NCBI RefSeq assembly: GCF_025460765.1
Contig: NZ_JAMWEG010000001.1
Location: 558,001 to 622,000 of the forward strand
DNA: 64,000 nucleotides
Origin: Micromonospora sp. MA102
GTDB taxonomy: Bacteria; Actinomycetota; Actinomycetes; Mycobacteriales; Micromonosporaceae
Direction of reading: 5' to 3'
Part shown: piece after piece, positions 25,160-33,901 of the stretch
Layout: each line of letters opens with the position of its first letter
How positions within the stretch are numbered: position 1 is the stretch's first letter
Program-made: the position numbers and the translations under genes
Notes under the pieces: model-generated
Databases searched by the model: none
Seen by the model: the letters and a program-made list of their open reading frames with translations, nothing else
Told to the model about the DNA's origin: nothing

Positions 25160-26470
25160 TCAGTGCACGGCCACGGCGACCGCGGCCGGCTCGACCGGGG
25201 CCAGGCGCGCCGGTCGGACCACGGTGAGCAGCACGATCAGGGCCACCGCCATGCCACCGGCGACCACCGCGGCCATCGCCACGCTGCCGGTGCCGAGCAC
25301 CCCCACCAGTGGAGCGGCGAGCGCGCCGACGCCGAACTGGACGGCGCCCAGCAACGCGGCGGCGGTGCCGGCCGCCTCCCCGTGCCGGGACAGCGCCAGG
25401 GCCGGCGCGTTCGGCATGGCGAGTCCGGCCGCGGCGAGCACCACCCAGAGGGACGCCAGCACGGCCGGGAGGCCGCCGACGCCGGTGGCGGCGAAGCTCA
25501 CCAGGACCAGCCCGGCCCCGGTGCCGACGGTGAGCGCGGCGACCAGGATCCGCTGCGGGGTGTACCGGCGCAGCAGCCGCACGTTGAGCTGGGTGGCGGT
25601 GATGAGCCCGACCGCGCCGGCGCCGAACGCCAGCCCGAACTGCTGCTCGTCCAGCCCGTACCGCTGCTGGAAGACGAACGACGATCCGGCCACGTACGCG
25701 AAGAGCGCCGCCATGGCGAGCCCGGCGACCAGCACGAGCCCGACGAACGTCCGGTCCCGCAGCAGCGCGCGGTAGTCCCGGCCGACGGCGGCCACGCCTC
25801 CGTGCCGGCGGCGCTCCGGCGGCAGGGTCTCCCGGAGGCCGACCGCCGCGACCAGGACCAGCAGGAGGCCGAAGACGGCGAGGGCCACGAACACGCCCCG
25901 CCAGTCCGACCAGCGGAGCAGCGCGGAGCCGAGGGTGGGTGCGAGGATCGGCGCCGCGCCCATCACCAGCATGAGCCGGGAGAAGAGCCGGGCGAAGGCG
26001 GAGCCGCTGAACAGGTCGCGGACCACGGCCGTCGCGACCACGGTGGTCGCGGCCACGCCCAGCCCCTGGAGCACCCGGAGCACGCCCACCACCTGGACGG
26101 TCGGCGCGACCACGCAGAGCAGCGAGGCCAGGATGTGCAGCGCGAGCCCGGCGAGCAGCGGCAGGCGCCGGCCGACCGCGTCCGAGAGCGGGCCGATCAG
26201 CAGCTGGCCGAGGGCCAGGCCGGCGAGGGTGCCGGTGAGGGTGAGCTGCACGGCGGCCGAGGTGGTCGCCAGGTCGGCGGTGATGGCCGGCAGCGCGGGC
26301 AGATACATGTCGATGGTCAGCGGCCCGATCGCGATGAGTGAGCCGAGCACCAGCACGAGGCGCAGCTGCTGCCCGCGGCTCATCAGGTCACCGGGTGTCT
26401 CGACGGTCGGGGCGGGTGTGGACTGCGCAGTTGTCACACCTGGCAGCAAATCCCCGGCGGCCGATCTCAT
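25160..26470 (-). CDS. Bcr/CflA-family multidrug efflux MFS transporter
   Basis: Drug:proton antiporter of 436 residues with 12 predicted helices. The motifs LIAIGPLTIDMYLPALPAI (helix 1) and LLIGPLSDAVGRRLPL (motif A between helices 2 and 3) are typical of the 12-TM Bcr/CflA group. I chose the ATG at 26470 because GGAGG (26476-26480) lies 5 nt upstream; a GTG at 26437 is also possible. Divergent from the DUF427 gene. Substrates cannot be deduced. Confidence 0.9.
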   Translation of the reverse strand: MRSAAGDLLPGVTTAQSTPAPTVETPGDLMSRGQQLRLVLVLGSLIAIGPLTIDMYLPALPAITADLATTSAAVQLTLTGTLAGLALGQLLIGPLSDAVGRRLPLLAGLALHILASLLCVVAPTVQVVGVLRVLQGLGVAATTVVATAVVRDLFSGSAFARLFSRLMLVMGAAPILAPTLGSALLRWSDWRGVFVALAVFGLLLVLVAAVGLRETLPPERRRHGGVAAVGRDYRALLRDRTFVGLVLVAGLAMAALFAYVAGSSFVFQQRYGLDEQQFGLAFGAGAVGLITATQLNVRLLRRYTPQRILVAALTVGTGAGLVLVSFAATGVGGLPAVLASLWVVLAAAGLAMPNAPALALSRHGEAAGTAAALLGAVQFGVGALAAPLVGVLGTGSVAMAAVVAGGMAVALIVLLTVVRPARLAPVEPAAVAVAVH

Positions 26471-26550
26471 TCCCGCCTCCACCGAAGGTGCCCCAGCTCA
26501 CATCGGCTCGTTGAACCGTCCGCCGCACATTCCCACCGGGAGGAGACACC

Positions 26551-27315
26551 GTGTCCGACTACCCGCGTCCGGCCGCCGAGGTCGGCCGGATCGAGCCGGC
26601 GCCCCGCCGGGTCCGCGCCTTCCTGGCCGGCGAGCTGGTGCTGGACACCACCCGCGCCCGGTACGTCTGGGAGTGGCCGCCCTACCCGCAGTACTACGTG
26701 CCGGCGGCCGACGTGCGCCCGGGCCTGCTGGTCGACGAGGGACGCACCGAGGAGACCCGGCGTGGCGCCGCGCGGCTGCACGGGCTGCGGGTCGGCGAGT
26801 TCGTCCGGGCCTCCTGCGCCCGCTGGTACGGCGCCGACGCGCCGCCCGGCCTGGCGGACACGATCCGCTTCGACTGGTCGGCGCTGGACGCCTGGTTCGA
26901 GGAGGACGAGGAGGTCTTCGTGCACCCGCGCAGCCCGTACTCCCGGGTGGACGCGCTGCGCTCCACCCGGCACGTCCGGGTGGAGCTGGACGGGACGGTC
27001 CTGGCCGAGTCGACCTCGCCGGTGCTGGTCTTCGAGACCGGCCTGCCGACCCGCTACTACCTGAGCCGCACGGACGTGCGCTTCCGGCACCTGGTGCCGT
27101 CGCAGACCCGGACCGCCTGCCCGTACAAGGGCCGCACCAGCGACTACTGGTCGGTGCACGTCGGCGACCGGGTCCACCCGGACCTGGCCTGGTCGTACGA
27201 CTTCCCCACCGCGGCGCTGCTGCCGATCGCCGGGCTGGTGGCCTTCTACAACGAGAAGGTCGACCTGGTCGTGGACGGGGAACGCCTCGCCCGGCCGCGG
27301 ACGCACTTCTCCTGA
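26551..27315 (+). CDS. DUF427 protein with two repeats
   Basis: 254 residues, soluble. Two DUF427-like beta domains: about 18-100 (RRVRAFLAGELVLDTTRARY ... YYVPAADV) and about 135-245 (HVRVELDGTVLAESTSPVLV ... TRYYLSRTDV ... TACPYKGRTSDYWSV). The second is the better conserved. Function of the family is unknown. GTG preceded by GGAGGAG. A 12-bp hairpin (27315-27351) ends the unit. Divergent from the MFS gene. Confidence 0.85.
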   Translation: MSDYPRPAAEVGRIEPAPRRVRAFLAGELVLDTTRARYVWEWPPYPQYYVPAADVRPGLLVDEGRTEETRRGAARLHGLRVGEFVRASCARWYGADAPPGLADTIRFDWSALDAWFEEDEEVFVHPRSPYSRVDALRSTRHVRVELDGTVLAESTSPVLVFETGLPTRYYLSRTDVRFRHLVPSQTRTACPYKGRTSDYWSVHVGDRVHPDLAWSYDFPTAALLPIAGLVAFYNEKVDLVVDGERLARPRTHFS

Positions 27316-27351
27316 GCCGGCGCGGCGGGGCAGCGAGGGGCCGCGCCGGCT
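27315..27351 (+). terminator. Hairpin terminator after the DUF427 gene
   Basis: AGCCGGCGCGGC (27315-27326) pairs perfectly with 27340-27351 across a 13-nt loop, starting at the last base of the TGA stop. A TAGGGT hexamer (27355-27360) that could start the next transcript follows at once. Confidence 0.7.
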
Positions 27352-27437
27352 GCATAGGGTGAGGCCGCAGTCGTGACCTCGCGGCCGGTGCCGCCGGGGT
27401 CCAGCCGCCACCATCCCCGGACGGGAGGAGCGTCACC

Positions 27438-28271
27438 GTGACCGCCACCGACTGGACCACCGACGCCGCGGGCGTCGGCCAATACGCCGAGGTCAACGGC
27501 ATCAACCTCTACTACGAGACGCACGGCACCGGGCACCCGCTGATCCTGCTGCACGGCGGGCTCGGGTCGGGCGAGATGTTCGGGCCGGTGCTGCCCGCGC
27601 TGGCCGCCCGGCACCAGGTCATCGCCGTCGACCTGCAGGGTCACGGCCGCACCGCCGACGTCGACCGCCCGCTCGACCTGGGGACGATGGGCGACGACAT
27701 CGCCGCGCTCATCGACCACCTCGGGCTGGACCGGCCCGACCTGGTGGGCTACTCGCTCGGCGGCGGGGTGGCGCTGCGCGCCGCCGTGGCCCACCCGGAG
27801 AAGCTCGGCCGGCTCGTCGCGGCGTCCGCGCACGTCCGGTCGGACGCGATCTACGCCGAGATGCGCGCGCAGCAGGGCCAGGTGACCGGCGCCGCCGCGG
27901 AGTTCATGAAGGACACCCCGATGTACCAGCTCTACCAGCGGGTGGCGCCGCGCCCGGAGGACTTCCCCCGGCTGCTCGACAAGATCGGCGCGCTGATGGC
28001 GGAGGACTTCGACCTCACCGAGGAGGTCCGCAACCTGCGGGTGCCGACGCTGATCGTCGCCGCTGACGCCGACATGGCGCCGCCGAGCCACTACGTGGAG
28101 GTCTTCAAGCTGCTCGACGGCGGCCTGCGCGACGGCGGCTGGGCGAACGAGGGCCGGCCCAAGGGTGGGCACGCGCTGGCCATCCTGCCCGGGCTGACCC
28201 ACTACAGCATCTTCAGCTCGCCGCTGTTCGCCGCGGTCACCCTCGCGTTCCTCGACGAGCCGGCGGGCTGA
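27438..28271 (+). CDS. Alpha/beta hydrolase
   Basis: 277-residue cytoplasmic hydrolase of the haloperoxidase/epoxide hydrolase-like group. Oxyanion loop HGGLGSG, nucleophile Ser in VGYSLGGGVAL, likely acid in AADADMAPP and catalytic His in PGLTHYS. Substrate unknown; such genes serve esters, lactones or peroxidation. GTG with GGGAGGAG upstream. Ends 6 bp from the convergent sugar permease gene. Confidence 0.87.
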   Translation: MTATDWTTDAAGVGQYAEVNGINLYYETHGTGHPLILLHGGLGSGEMFGPVLPALAARHQVIAVDLQGHGRTADVDRPLDLGTMGDDIAALIDHLGLDRPDLVGYSLGGGVALRAAVAHPEKLGRLVAASAHVRSDAIYAEMRAQQGQVTGAAAEFMKDTPMYQLYQRVAPRPEDFPRLLDKIGALMAEDFDLTEEVRNLRVPTLIVAADADMAPPSHYVEVFKLLDGGLRDGGWANEGRPKGGHALAILPGLTHYSIFSSPLFAAVTLAFLDEPAG

Positions 28272-28277
28272 GGGCGG

Positions 28278-29201
28278 TCATCCCTTGCGGCCGGTGGTGG
28301 CGATGCCCTCCACGAAGTGCCGCTGGGCCAGGAAGAACAGAATGATCATGGGTACGGTGGCGATCACGCTGCCGGCGAGGACGATCTCCCACTGCTGCTC
28401 GCCGCCGTACCCGAACCGGTCGAGGATCACCTTGAGCCCGCGGGGCAGGGTGTAGAGCTGCTCGTTGCGCAGGTAGATGAGCGGCTTGACGAGGTCGGTC
28501 CAGCTCGCCTTGAACTCGAAGACGAACGCCACCAGCAGGGCCGGGCGGATCAGCGGGAACGCCATCTTCCAGAACAGCTGCGGATAGCTCGCCCCGTCGA
28601 CGCGGGCCGCCTCGAAATACTCCCGGGGCAGCGAGAGGAAGAACTGCCGCAGCAGGAAGATGTAGAACGCCGACCCGAAGAGGTTGCCGGCCCAGAGCGG
28701 CACCTGGGTGTCGATGAGGCCGAGCCGGTTCCAGATCAGGTAGGTCGGGATCATGGTGACCGCGAACGGCAGCATCATGGTGGCGAGCACCAGGCCGAAG
28801 AGCAGGTTCCGGCCGGGGAAGCGGAAGTACGCGAACCCGAACGCCACCCAGGCGCTGGACAGGGTCGCCGCGGCGGCCGCCGCCACACCGACCACCACGC
28901 TGTTGAACAGCCAGGTGAGCAGCGGCATGGCCTGCCAGGCCTCGGCGTAGTTGTCCGGCGCGAACGGCGTGGGCAGGAAGCCGGGGGCGAAGACGTACTC
29001 CCGGGGGCGCAGCGAGGCGCTGATCAGCCAGACGAACGGCAGCAGGAAGAGCACCGCCGCGCCCACCAGGGCGAGCACGAACAGGATCCGCTGCCAGCGC
29101 GGTCGCCGGCCCTCCTCCCGGGCGTCGGGCCGGGGCGCCGCCGCCGGCGCCACCACGGTGCTCGCGACGCCGGTGCCGACCGGCTGACTCGTCGTCGTCA
29201 C
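28278..29201 (-). CDS. Carbohydrate ABC transporter permease, MalG type
   Basis: Inner-membrane permease, 307 residues, six helices from about residue 38. EAA loop EYFEAARVDGASYPQLFWKM contacts the ATPase. Third gene of the importer operon; its GTG overlaps the MalF-type stop by GTGA (29198-29201). N-terminal 35 residues are hydrophilic. No ATPase gene is in the operon, so a shared MsiK-type ATPase elsewhere is expected, as in other actinobacteria (inference). Confidence 0.93.
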   Translation of the reverse strand: MTTTSQPVGTGVASTVVAPAAAPRPDAREEGRRPRWQRILFVLALVGAAVLFLLPFVWLISASLRPREYVFAPGFLPTPFAPDNYAEAWQAMPLLTWLFNSVVVGVAAAAAATLSSAWVAFGFAYFRFPGRNLLFGLVLATMMLPFAVTMIPTYLIWNRLGLIDTQVPLWAGNLFGSAFYIFLLRQFFLSLPREYFEAARVDGASYPQLFWKMAFPLIRPALLVAFVFEFKASWTDLVKPLIYLRNEQLYTLPRGLKVILDRFGYGGEQQWEIVLAGSVIATVPMIILFFLAQRHFVEGIATTGRKG

Positions 29202-30148
29202 CCGTCCTCCCCCTCGTAGTAGACGAACCGGTTGCTCAGCTTCACCTGTACCGCCGTGATGATCAGGATGATCAGGAAGAGCAGCCAGGCCATCGCCGAG
29301 GCGAAGCCCATGTGCAGGAACTGGAACGCCTCCTGGAACAGGTGGATCACGTAGAACGACGCCGCGTCGCTGTTGAAGGAGTTCTGGGTCTGCCGGTTGC
29401 CGAAGTACATGGTGTAGACCTCGGTGAACATCTGCAGCGACGCGATGGTGTTGACGATCAACGTGAAGAAGAGCGAGCCCGAGATCATGGGCAGGGTCAC
29501 GTGGCGGAACCGGGCCCAGGCGCCCGCCCCGTCGAGGTCGGCGGCCTCGTACAGGTCGCGGGGCACGTTCTGCAACGCGGCCAGGTAGATGATCACCGTG
29601 GAGCCGAGGCTCCACAGGCTCATGAGCACGATCCCGGGCATCACCCAGCCCGGGTCGGTGGTCCAGCTCGGACCGTCGATCCCGATCAGCGCGAGGCCGC
29701 GGTTGATGAGCCCGTCCTGGGTGTTGAGCAGCAGCAGGAAGAGGATGCCGACGGCCACCGCCGGGGTCATCACCGGCAGGTAGAACACGGTGCGGAAGAA
29801 GCCCTGCCAGCGGCCGACCCGCTTGAGCAGCAGCGCCAGCCCCAACGAGATCAGCATCACCAGCGGCACGTGCAGCGCTGTGTAGTAGACGGTGTTGCCG
29901 AGACTGCGCGCCACCTGCGGGTCCGACATGAGCTGCCGGTAGTTGTCCAGCCCGCTCCAGCGCGGCGCGTTGATGACGTCGTACTCGGTGAAGCTCAGCC
30001 AGAGGCTCGCGACCATCGGGCCGGCGGTGAACACGAGGAACCCGACGATCCAGGGCGCCAGGAAGACGTACGCCCAGCGGGCCTCCCGCCGGGCCAGCGG
30101 CGTGCGGCGCCGCCGGCCCGCGACGGAAGGGGTGGCGGTGGTGGCCAT
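29198..30148 (-). CDS. Carbohydrate ABC transporter permease, MalF type
   Basis: 316-residue permease with six helices starting near residue 27 (VFLAPWIVGFLVFTAGPMVA) and EAA loop LYEAADLDGAGAWARFRHVT. Starts 8 bp after the binding-protein stop and overlaps the MalG-type gene. Partner of the lipoprotein encoded upstream for uptake of an undefined sugar or oligosaccharide. Confidence 0.93.
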   Translation of the reverse strand: MATTATPSVAGRRRRTPLARREARWAYVFLAPWIVGFLVFTAGPMVASLWLSFTEYDVINAPRWSGLDNYRQLMSDPQVARSLGNTVYYTALHVPLVMLISLGLALLLKRVGRWQGFFRTVFYLPVMTPAVAVGILFLLLLNTQDGLINRGLALIGIDGPSWTTDPGWVMPGIVLMSLWSLGSTVIIYLAALQNVPRDLYEAADLDGAGAWARFRHVTLPMISGSLFFTLIVNTIASLQMFTEVYTMYFGNRQTQNSFNSDAASFYVIHLFQEAFQFLHMGFASAMAWLLFLIILIITAVQVKLSNRFVYYEGEDG

Positions 30149-30156
30149 GGCCGGGC

Positions 30157-31509
30157 TCAGCCCGCGGCCTTGTCCAGCGCGGCGGTCGCCTCCTGCTGGG
30201 CCCGGGCCAGCGCCTGGGCCGGCTGCGCCTGGCCGGAGAGCACCCGGTTCACCGCGTCGGTCCAGGCCTTGTCGAACTCGGCGCCGGCCGGCGAGGCCGG
30301 CATGGCGAACGCGGAGTCCTGGGCGGCACGAATGGTGGCGACCGCGTCGTCGAAGCGCTTGTTGCCGGTCGGCTGGTACAGCTCGTCGAAGATCTTCTTG
30401 TCGGCGGCGGTGTTTCCGGTCCAGACGCCGGTGAACGGCAGGTTGGCGGCCTTGCGGGCCTCGGCCCGCGCCTTCGCGGCGGCGAACCAGGTGTCGGTGG
30501 CGGTCATCTGCTTGACGAACGCGCAGGCCGCCTCCGGGTTCTTGGCGCCCTTGGTGACCACCCACGCCTGGCCGGAGGACATGGTCAGCGGCTTGCCCTG
30601 CCGGTCCACGAAGGGCTTCACGACCAACTCCGCCTTGGGGCTGTTCTTGGCGGCCTGGTTGAGGAACCAGTCCTCCATGGGCCACGCGGCGATCTGGTTC
30701 TTGGCCAGGGGGTTCTCGGCGCCGAAGAAGTCGAAGGTGTCCCGGAAGGACTTGAACCTGCCCCAGCCGCCCTGGTCCTGGATGAGCTTCAGGCCGGTGG
30801 TCAGCGCCTCGACCACCTTCGGGTCGGTCAGGTTGGCCTTGGCGCCGTCCGCCGAGATCATCTCGGCGCCGTTGGCCTTCGCCCACATCGGCAGGAACTC
30901 GGGGATCTTCGGGTCGATGCCGATCCGGCTGAGCCGGCCGCCGGAGACCTTCGCCAGCTTCGTGTTGGCCGCCGGCAGGCTCGCCCAGTCGGCGAGGTTC
31001 ACGCCGTCGGCGGTGAGGCCGGCCTCCTTCAGCACCGTCTCGTTGAGGTAGAGCACGCGCACCTGGGAGAACTCGGGGATGCCGTAGACCGTGCCGTCGA
31101 GGGTGACCTGGTCCTTGGCGGCCTGCCGGTACTGCCCCAGGTCGATCTGCTGCTTCTCGACGCAGTCGGTGAGCGGCTGGATCGAACCGCGCTTGGCGTA
31201 CGTGCCGATCAGCTTGCGGTCCATGTACACCAGGTCCGGCGGGTTGCCGGAGGCCACCGCGGAGAGGAACTGCTGCTCGTCGAAGGCGCCCTCGGTGATC
31301 TTCAGTTGGACGTCCGGGTGGTCCTTCTTGAAGGCGTCCACCCGTGTCTTGGCGATCTCGTCCGAGAGACCGAAGCCCATGGTGCTCAGGGCACCGCTGC
31401 CCTTGGTGGCGCCGCCGCCGGAGTCACCCCCGCCGCCCACGCCGCCGCAGCCGCTGATCGCCAGGGTCAGCACCCCGGCCAACGCGGTCGCCCGCAGTCT
31501 CCGTGACAT
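30157..31509 (-). CDS. Sugar ABC transporter substrate-binding lipoprotein
   Basis: 450 residues. Lipoprotein signal with lipobox ISGC, lipidated Cys21, followed by a Gly/Ser-rich spacer and an extracellular solute-binding protein family 1 fold (about 40-445). First gene of the three-gene importer operon. ATG at 31509 chosen because GGAGG (31515-31519) lies 5 nt upstream; the GTG at 31515 overlaps that site. A palindrome at 31566-31575 may be its operator. Confidence 0.92.
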   Translation of the reverse strand: MSRRLRATALAGVLTLAISGCGGVGGGGDSGGGATKGSGALSTMGFGLSDEIAKTRVDAFKKDHPDVQLKITEGAFDEQQFLSAVASGNPPDLVYMDRKLIGTYAKRGSIQPLTDCVEKQQIDLGQYRQAAKDQVTLDGTVYGIPEFSQVRVLYLNETVLKEAGLTADGVNLADWASLPAANTKLAKVSGGRLSRIGIDPKIPEFLPMWAKANGAEMISADGAKANLTDPKVVEALTTGLKLIQDQGGWGRFKSFRDTFDFFGAENPLAKNQIAAWPMEDWFLNQAAKNSPKAELVVKPFVDRQGKPLTMSSGQAWVVTKGAKNPEAACAFVKQMTATDTWFAAAKARAEARKAANLPFTGVWTGNTAADKKIFDELYQPTGNKRFDDAVATIRAAQDSAFAMPASPAGAEFDKAWTDAVNRVLSGQAQPAQALARAQQEATAALDKAAG

Positions 31510-31565
31510 GGCCACCTCCCGTAGTCACACGGGCCACCCTGCCCGCGCGACCAGCACTTCTCCGG

Positions 31566-31588
31566 TTCCCGGGAATTTCAAACCCGGG
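31566..31588. promoter_or_regulatory. Palindromic element between LtrA-like gene and sugar importer
   Basis: Perfect palindrome TTCCCGGGAA (31566-31575), and CCCGGG repeated at 31568-31573 and 31583-31588, which could also form a short stem. It overlaps the LtrA-like stop codon, about 60 bp before the importer operon. Operator or weak terminator; I cannot decide. Confidence 0.4.
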
Positions 31589-32813
31589 GCGGAGAAGTCG
31601 TCCCGCGCCGCCCGGACAGCCGCTCCACGGCGACCGCGGTGAGCAGGAGCAGACCGAGCACGCCGAGAGCCGCGGCGGGCGGCAGCAGCACACCGAGCGG
31701 CAGCAGGAGCGCGACCACCACGACGACGGCCGGCTGCGCCGGCGGGACCGCCTGCCCGGTGAGCCGGAGGAACAGCAGCCGGCCGCCCAGGAAGAGCACG
31801 GCACCCCCGTGCAGCGCGACCGAGGCGGACCAGGTCAGCCTGGCGGCCCCACCGTGCTCGTCGCCGCCGTGCAGCCCGGCGACCAGCCCGAGCACCTGTT
31901 CGACGCCGAGGGCCAGGTAGATGACCCCGGTGATCAGCAGGAGGTGGGTCTGGCTGTAGGCGTCCGAGGCGAGCCGGTCCCGCCGGTCCCCCGTGGCCCC
32001 GGCGAGGACGCGGGCGGCGGCCGGCCCGGCCCGGTCGAAGTACAGCCACCACAGGCAGGCGGTGATCGCGAAGCCGACCAGCGCCACGCCGAGGACCGGC
32101 AGCGCGGTCACCGCCGACGCGGCGCCCACCCCGGCGGCGACCAGCGACTCACCGAGCGCGATGATCAGCACCAGCCCGTGCCGCTCGGTGAAGTGGCTGG
32201 CGCTGCGCAGCGGCCAGGTGCCGCGGCGCGCGTACGACAGGCGTTGCCCGCCGATCTCGATGACGAACGCGACCACCCACAGCACCGCGTGCGCCGTCCC
32301 GCTCAGCAGCGCGCCGAGCAGCAGCGGCACCCAACCGACGGCGCTGACCGCCGCGAAGAACCGGATCCGCGCCCGCAGCCCCGGCACACCGGCCGCCGCC
32401 CAGTGGTAGAGCCCCAGGTGGACGACGCGGAGCACCACGTAGGCGAGCGCGACGAGCAGCGGCCCGTCCAGGCCCGGGCCCGGTGTCCAGGCCTCCGGCA
32501 TGGCCAGCGCCGCCACGAACAGCGCCGCCATCGCAACCAGGAACCCGGCGCGGACCACCCCGACCTCGGCCCGCGTGTGGTTACCCAACCAGGTGTACGA
32601 GGACCAGGCGATCCAGAGCAGCACGAGCAGGATCAGCCCCTGCACCATGGTGGTCGGGGTGGGTCGCTGCCCGATCAGCCCCATGATGCGGGTGAGGGCG
32701 AAGACGAAGACGAGGTCGAAGAAGATCTCGAACGGCGTCACCCGGCGTCCGGCCGGCGCCGGAGCGGGCGGGCGCGGCCACACCGGACCCCGCCGTTTCC
32801 CGTCCCGCGCCAC
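31578..32813 (-). CDS. Low-temperature requirement A (LtrA)-family membrane protein
   Basis: 411 residues with about ten to twelve hydrophobic helices. The LtrA signatures are present: RRVTPFEIFFDLVFVFALTR near residue 23 and SHFTERHGLVLIIALGESL near residue 205. The family is named from Listeria cold growth but lacks a biochemical function. GTG at 32813 without a good ribosome site. Ends about 70 bp upstream of the sugar importer operon on the same strand. Confidence 0.88.
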   Translation of the reverse strand: MARDGKRRGPVWPRPPAPAPAGRRVTPFEIFFDLVFVFALTRIMGLIGQRPTPTTMVQGLILLVLLWIAWSSYTWLGNHTRAEVGVVRAGFLVAMAALFVAALAMPEAWTPGPGLDGPLLVALAYVVLRVVHLGLYHWAAAGVPGLRARIRFFAAVSAVGWVPLLLGALLSGTAHAVLWVVAFVIEIGGQRLSYARRGTWPLRSASHFTERHGLVLIIALGESLVAAGVGAASAVTALPVLGVALVGFAITACLWWLYFDRAGPAAARVLAGATGDRRDRLASDAYSQTHLLLITGVIYLALGVEQVLGLVAGLHGGDEHGGAARLTWSASVALHGGAVLFLGGRLLFLRLTGQAVPPAQPAVVVVVALLLPLGVLLPPAAALGVLGLLLLTAVAVERLSGRRGTTSPPRV

Positions 32814-32828
32814 GCCCGTCGCCGTCCG

Positions 32829-33116
32829 TCACCGCGTGACGGTCAGGTGGACGTCCACCCGGTCGCCCAGCGCGATCCCTTCGGCCCGGCGGACCGCGGT
32901 CTTCACCGGCACGACGTAGCGCCCGTCCTTCGGCCAGAGCGACGTCGCCCATCCGGTCCCGCCGATCCGCGCGGTCACCGGGATCATCCCCCAGCCGTAG
33001 GTGACCGACGCCGAGGCCGCCTCCAGCTCCCCGCACAGCTCGTCGGGCACCGTGACGAAGTGCCAGGGCGCGGGCCCCCGCCAGAACCACACCTCGCCGC
33101 TGAACTCCAGCTCCAC
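32829..33116 (-). CDS. DUF1905 protein
   Basis: 95 residues, single DUF1905 beta domain: FSGEVWFWRGPAPWHFVTVP at 5-24, GMIPVTARIGGTGWATSLWP in the middle and KTAVRRAEGIALGDRVDVHL near the end. Family function is unknown; it is sometimes fused to YdeI-type domains. GTG at 33116 has a TATCCT hexamer 6 nt upstream that lies inside the 3' end of the DUF998 gene. Confidence 0.87.
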   Translation of the reverse strand: MELEFSGEVWFWRGPAPWHFVTVPDELCGELEAASASVTYGWGMIPVTARIGGTGWATSLWPKDGRYVVPVKTAVRRAEGIALGDRVDVHLTVTR

Positions 33117-33120
33117 CCGC

Positions 33121-33768
33121 TCAGGATAGGCGTCGATCCCGCCCGGCCCGCACCATCCGCACCGCGACCAGCACGGTCCACACCAGCAGCGGGAAGACGG
33201 CCACCCGTTCCATCCCCCCGACGCCGATGCCCAGGTCGGCCTGCGCGAGGAAGAGCAGCACGCCGGCCACCCCGGTGGACCCGAGGACCAGGCTGGCCGC
33301 CCGCATCCCGCCGAGCACCGGCGACCGCCGGGCCAGCGCCGCCACCAGCATGGCGAGGTTGCCCAGCACGAAGATCAGCAGTGCGGCCAGGAAGTGCCGG
33401 TTCTCGTCGACGTCGGCCGGGGCGGCGGCGGCCAGCGCGTAACCGCCCGCGGCCGCGAGGGTGAGCAGCCGCGACCCCGTGGCGGCGGCCCCGCGGCCGA
33501 GCGCCGGCCAGGTGAGCAGCACCCCGAGGGCGAGGAGGGCTCCGGTGGCGGCCGTCGCGCCGTTCATCACGCCGTGCCAGGGCGAGCAGACCGGGCGGGG
33601 CCGGGTGCTGTCCCACAGCCCGCAGGTCACGTTGCCGAGGTCGCTGATGTTGTTGGTGGCCCAGCTGAACGGCGGCTGGCGCCAGGCCAGCCCGACGACC
33701 ACGTTCGCGGCCAGGAACAGGGGTGCGGCGAGCAGCCAGCTGGCGGCGCCGAGACGGTCACGATCCAT
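33121..33768 (-). CDS. DUF998 membrane protein
   Basis: 215 residues with six predicted helices (about 10-28, 58-76, 83-103, 115-132, 145-165, 178-198). The DUF998 hallmark after helix 1 is present: PFSWATNNISDLGN, followed by CSPWHGVMNGA. Function unknown. I chose the ATG at 33768, the first that leaves a normal N-terminus. Divergent from the kinase gene at 33902 and directly upstream of the DUF1905 gene. Confidence 0.83.
   Translation of the reverse strand: MDRDRLGAASWLLAAPLFLAANVVVGLAWRQPPFSWATNNISDLGNVTCGLWDSTRPRPVCSPWHGVMNGATAATGALLALGVLLTWPALGRGAAATGSRLLTLAAAGGYALAAAAPADVDENRHFLAALLIFVLGNLAMLVAALARRSPVLGGMRAASLVLGSTGVAGVLLFLAQADLGIGVGGMERVAVFPLLVWTVLVAVRMVRAGRDRRLS
33123..33128 (-). 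promoter_or_regulatory. -10 element TATCCT, leaderless-type
   Basis: Minus-strand TATCCT ending 6 nt before the GTG of the DUF1905 gene (33116), within the last codons of the DUF998 gene. Confidence 0.6.
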
Positions 33769-33889
33769 GCGTCCAGTCCAACGTGCGAGGGGCGACCGGC
33801 GCACGGGGCGTGACGGGCCGGAACAGGGTAGGGCCAGGCATACCTCGGGAGGGGGTCCAGACGGCTGGGCTGCGCGGACACCGCCTGGC

Positions 33890-33895
33890 TAGCGT
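33890..33895 (+). promoter_or_regulatory. -10 element TAGCGT, leaderless-type
   Basis: TAGCGT ends 6 nt before the ATG of the histidine kinase gene at 33902; no Shine-Dalgarno. Confidence 0.6.
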
Positions 33896-33901
33896 GACGA
33901 C

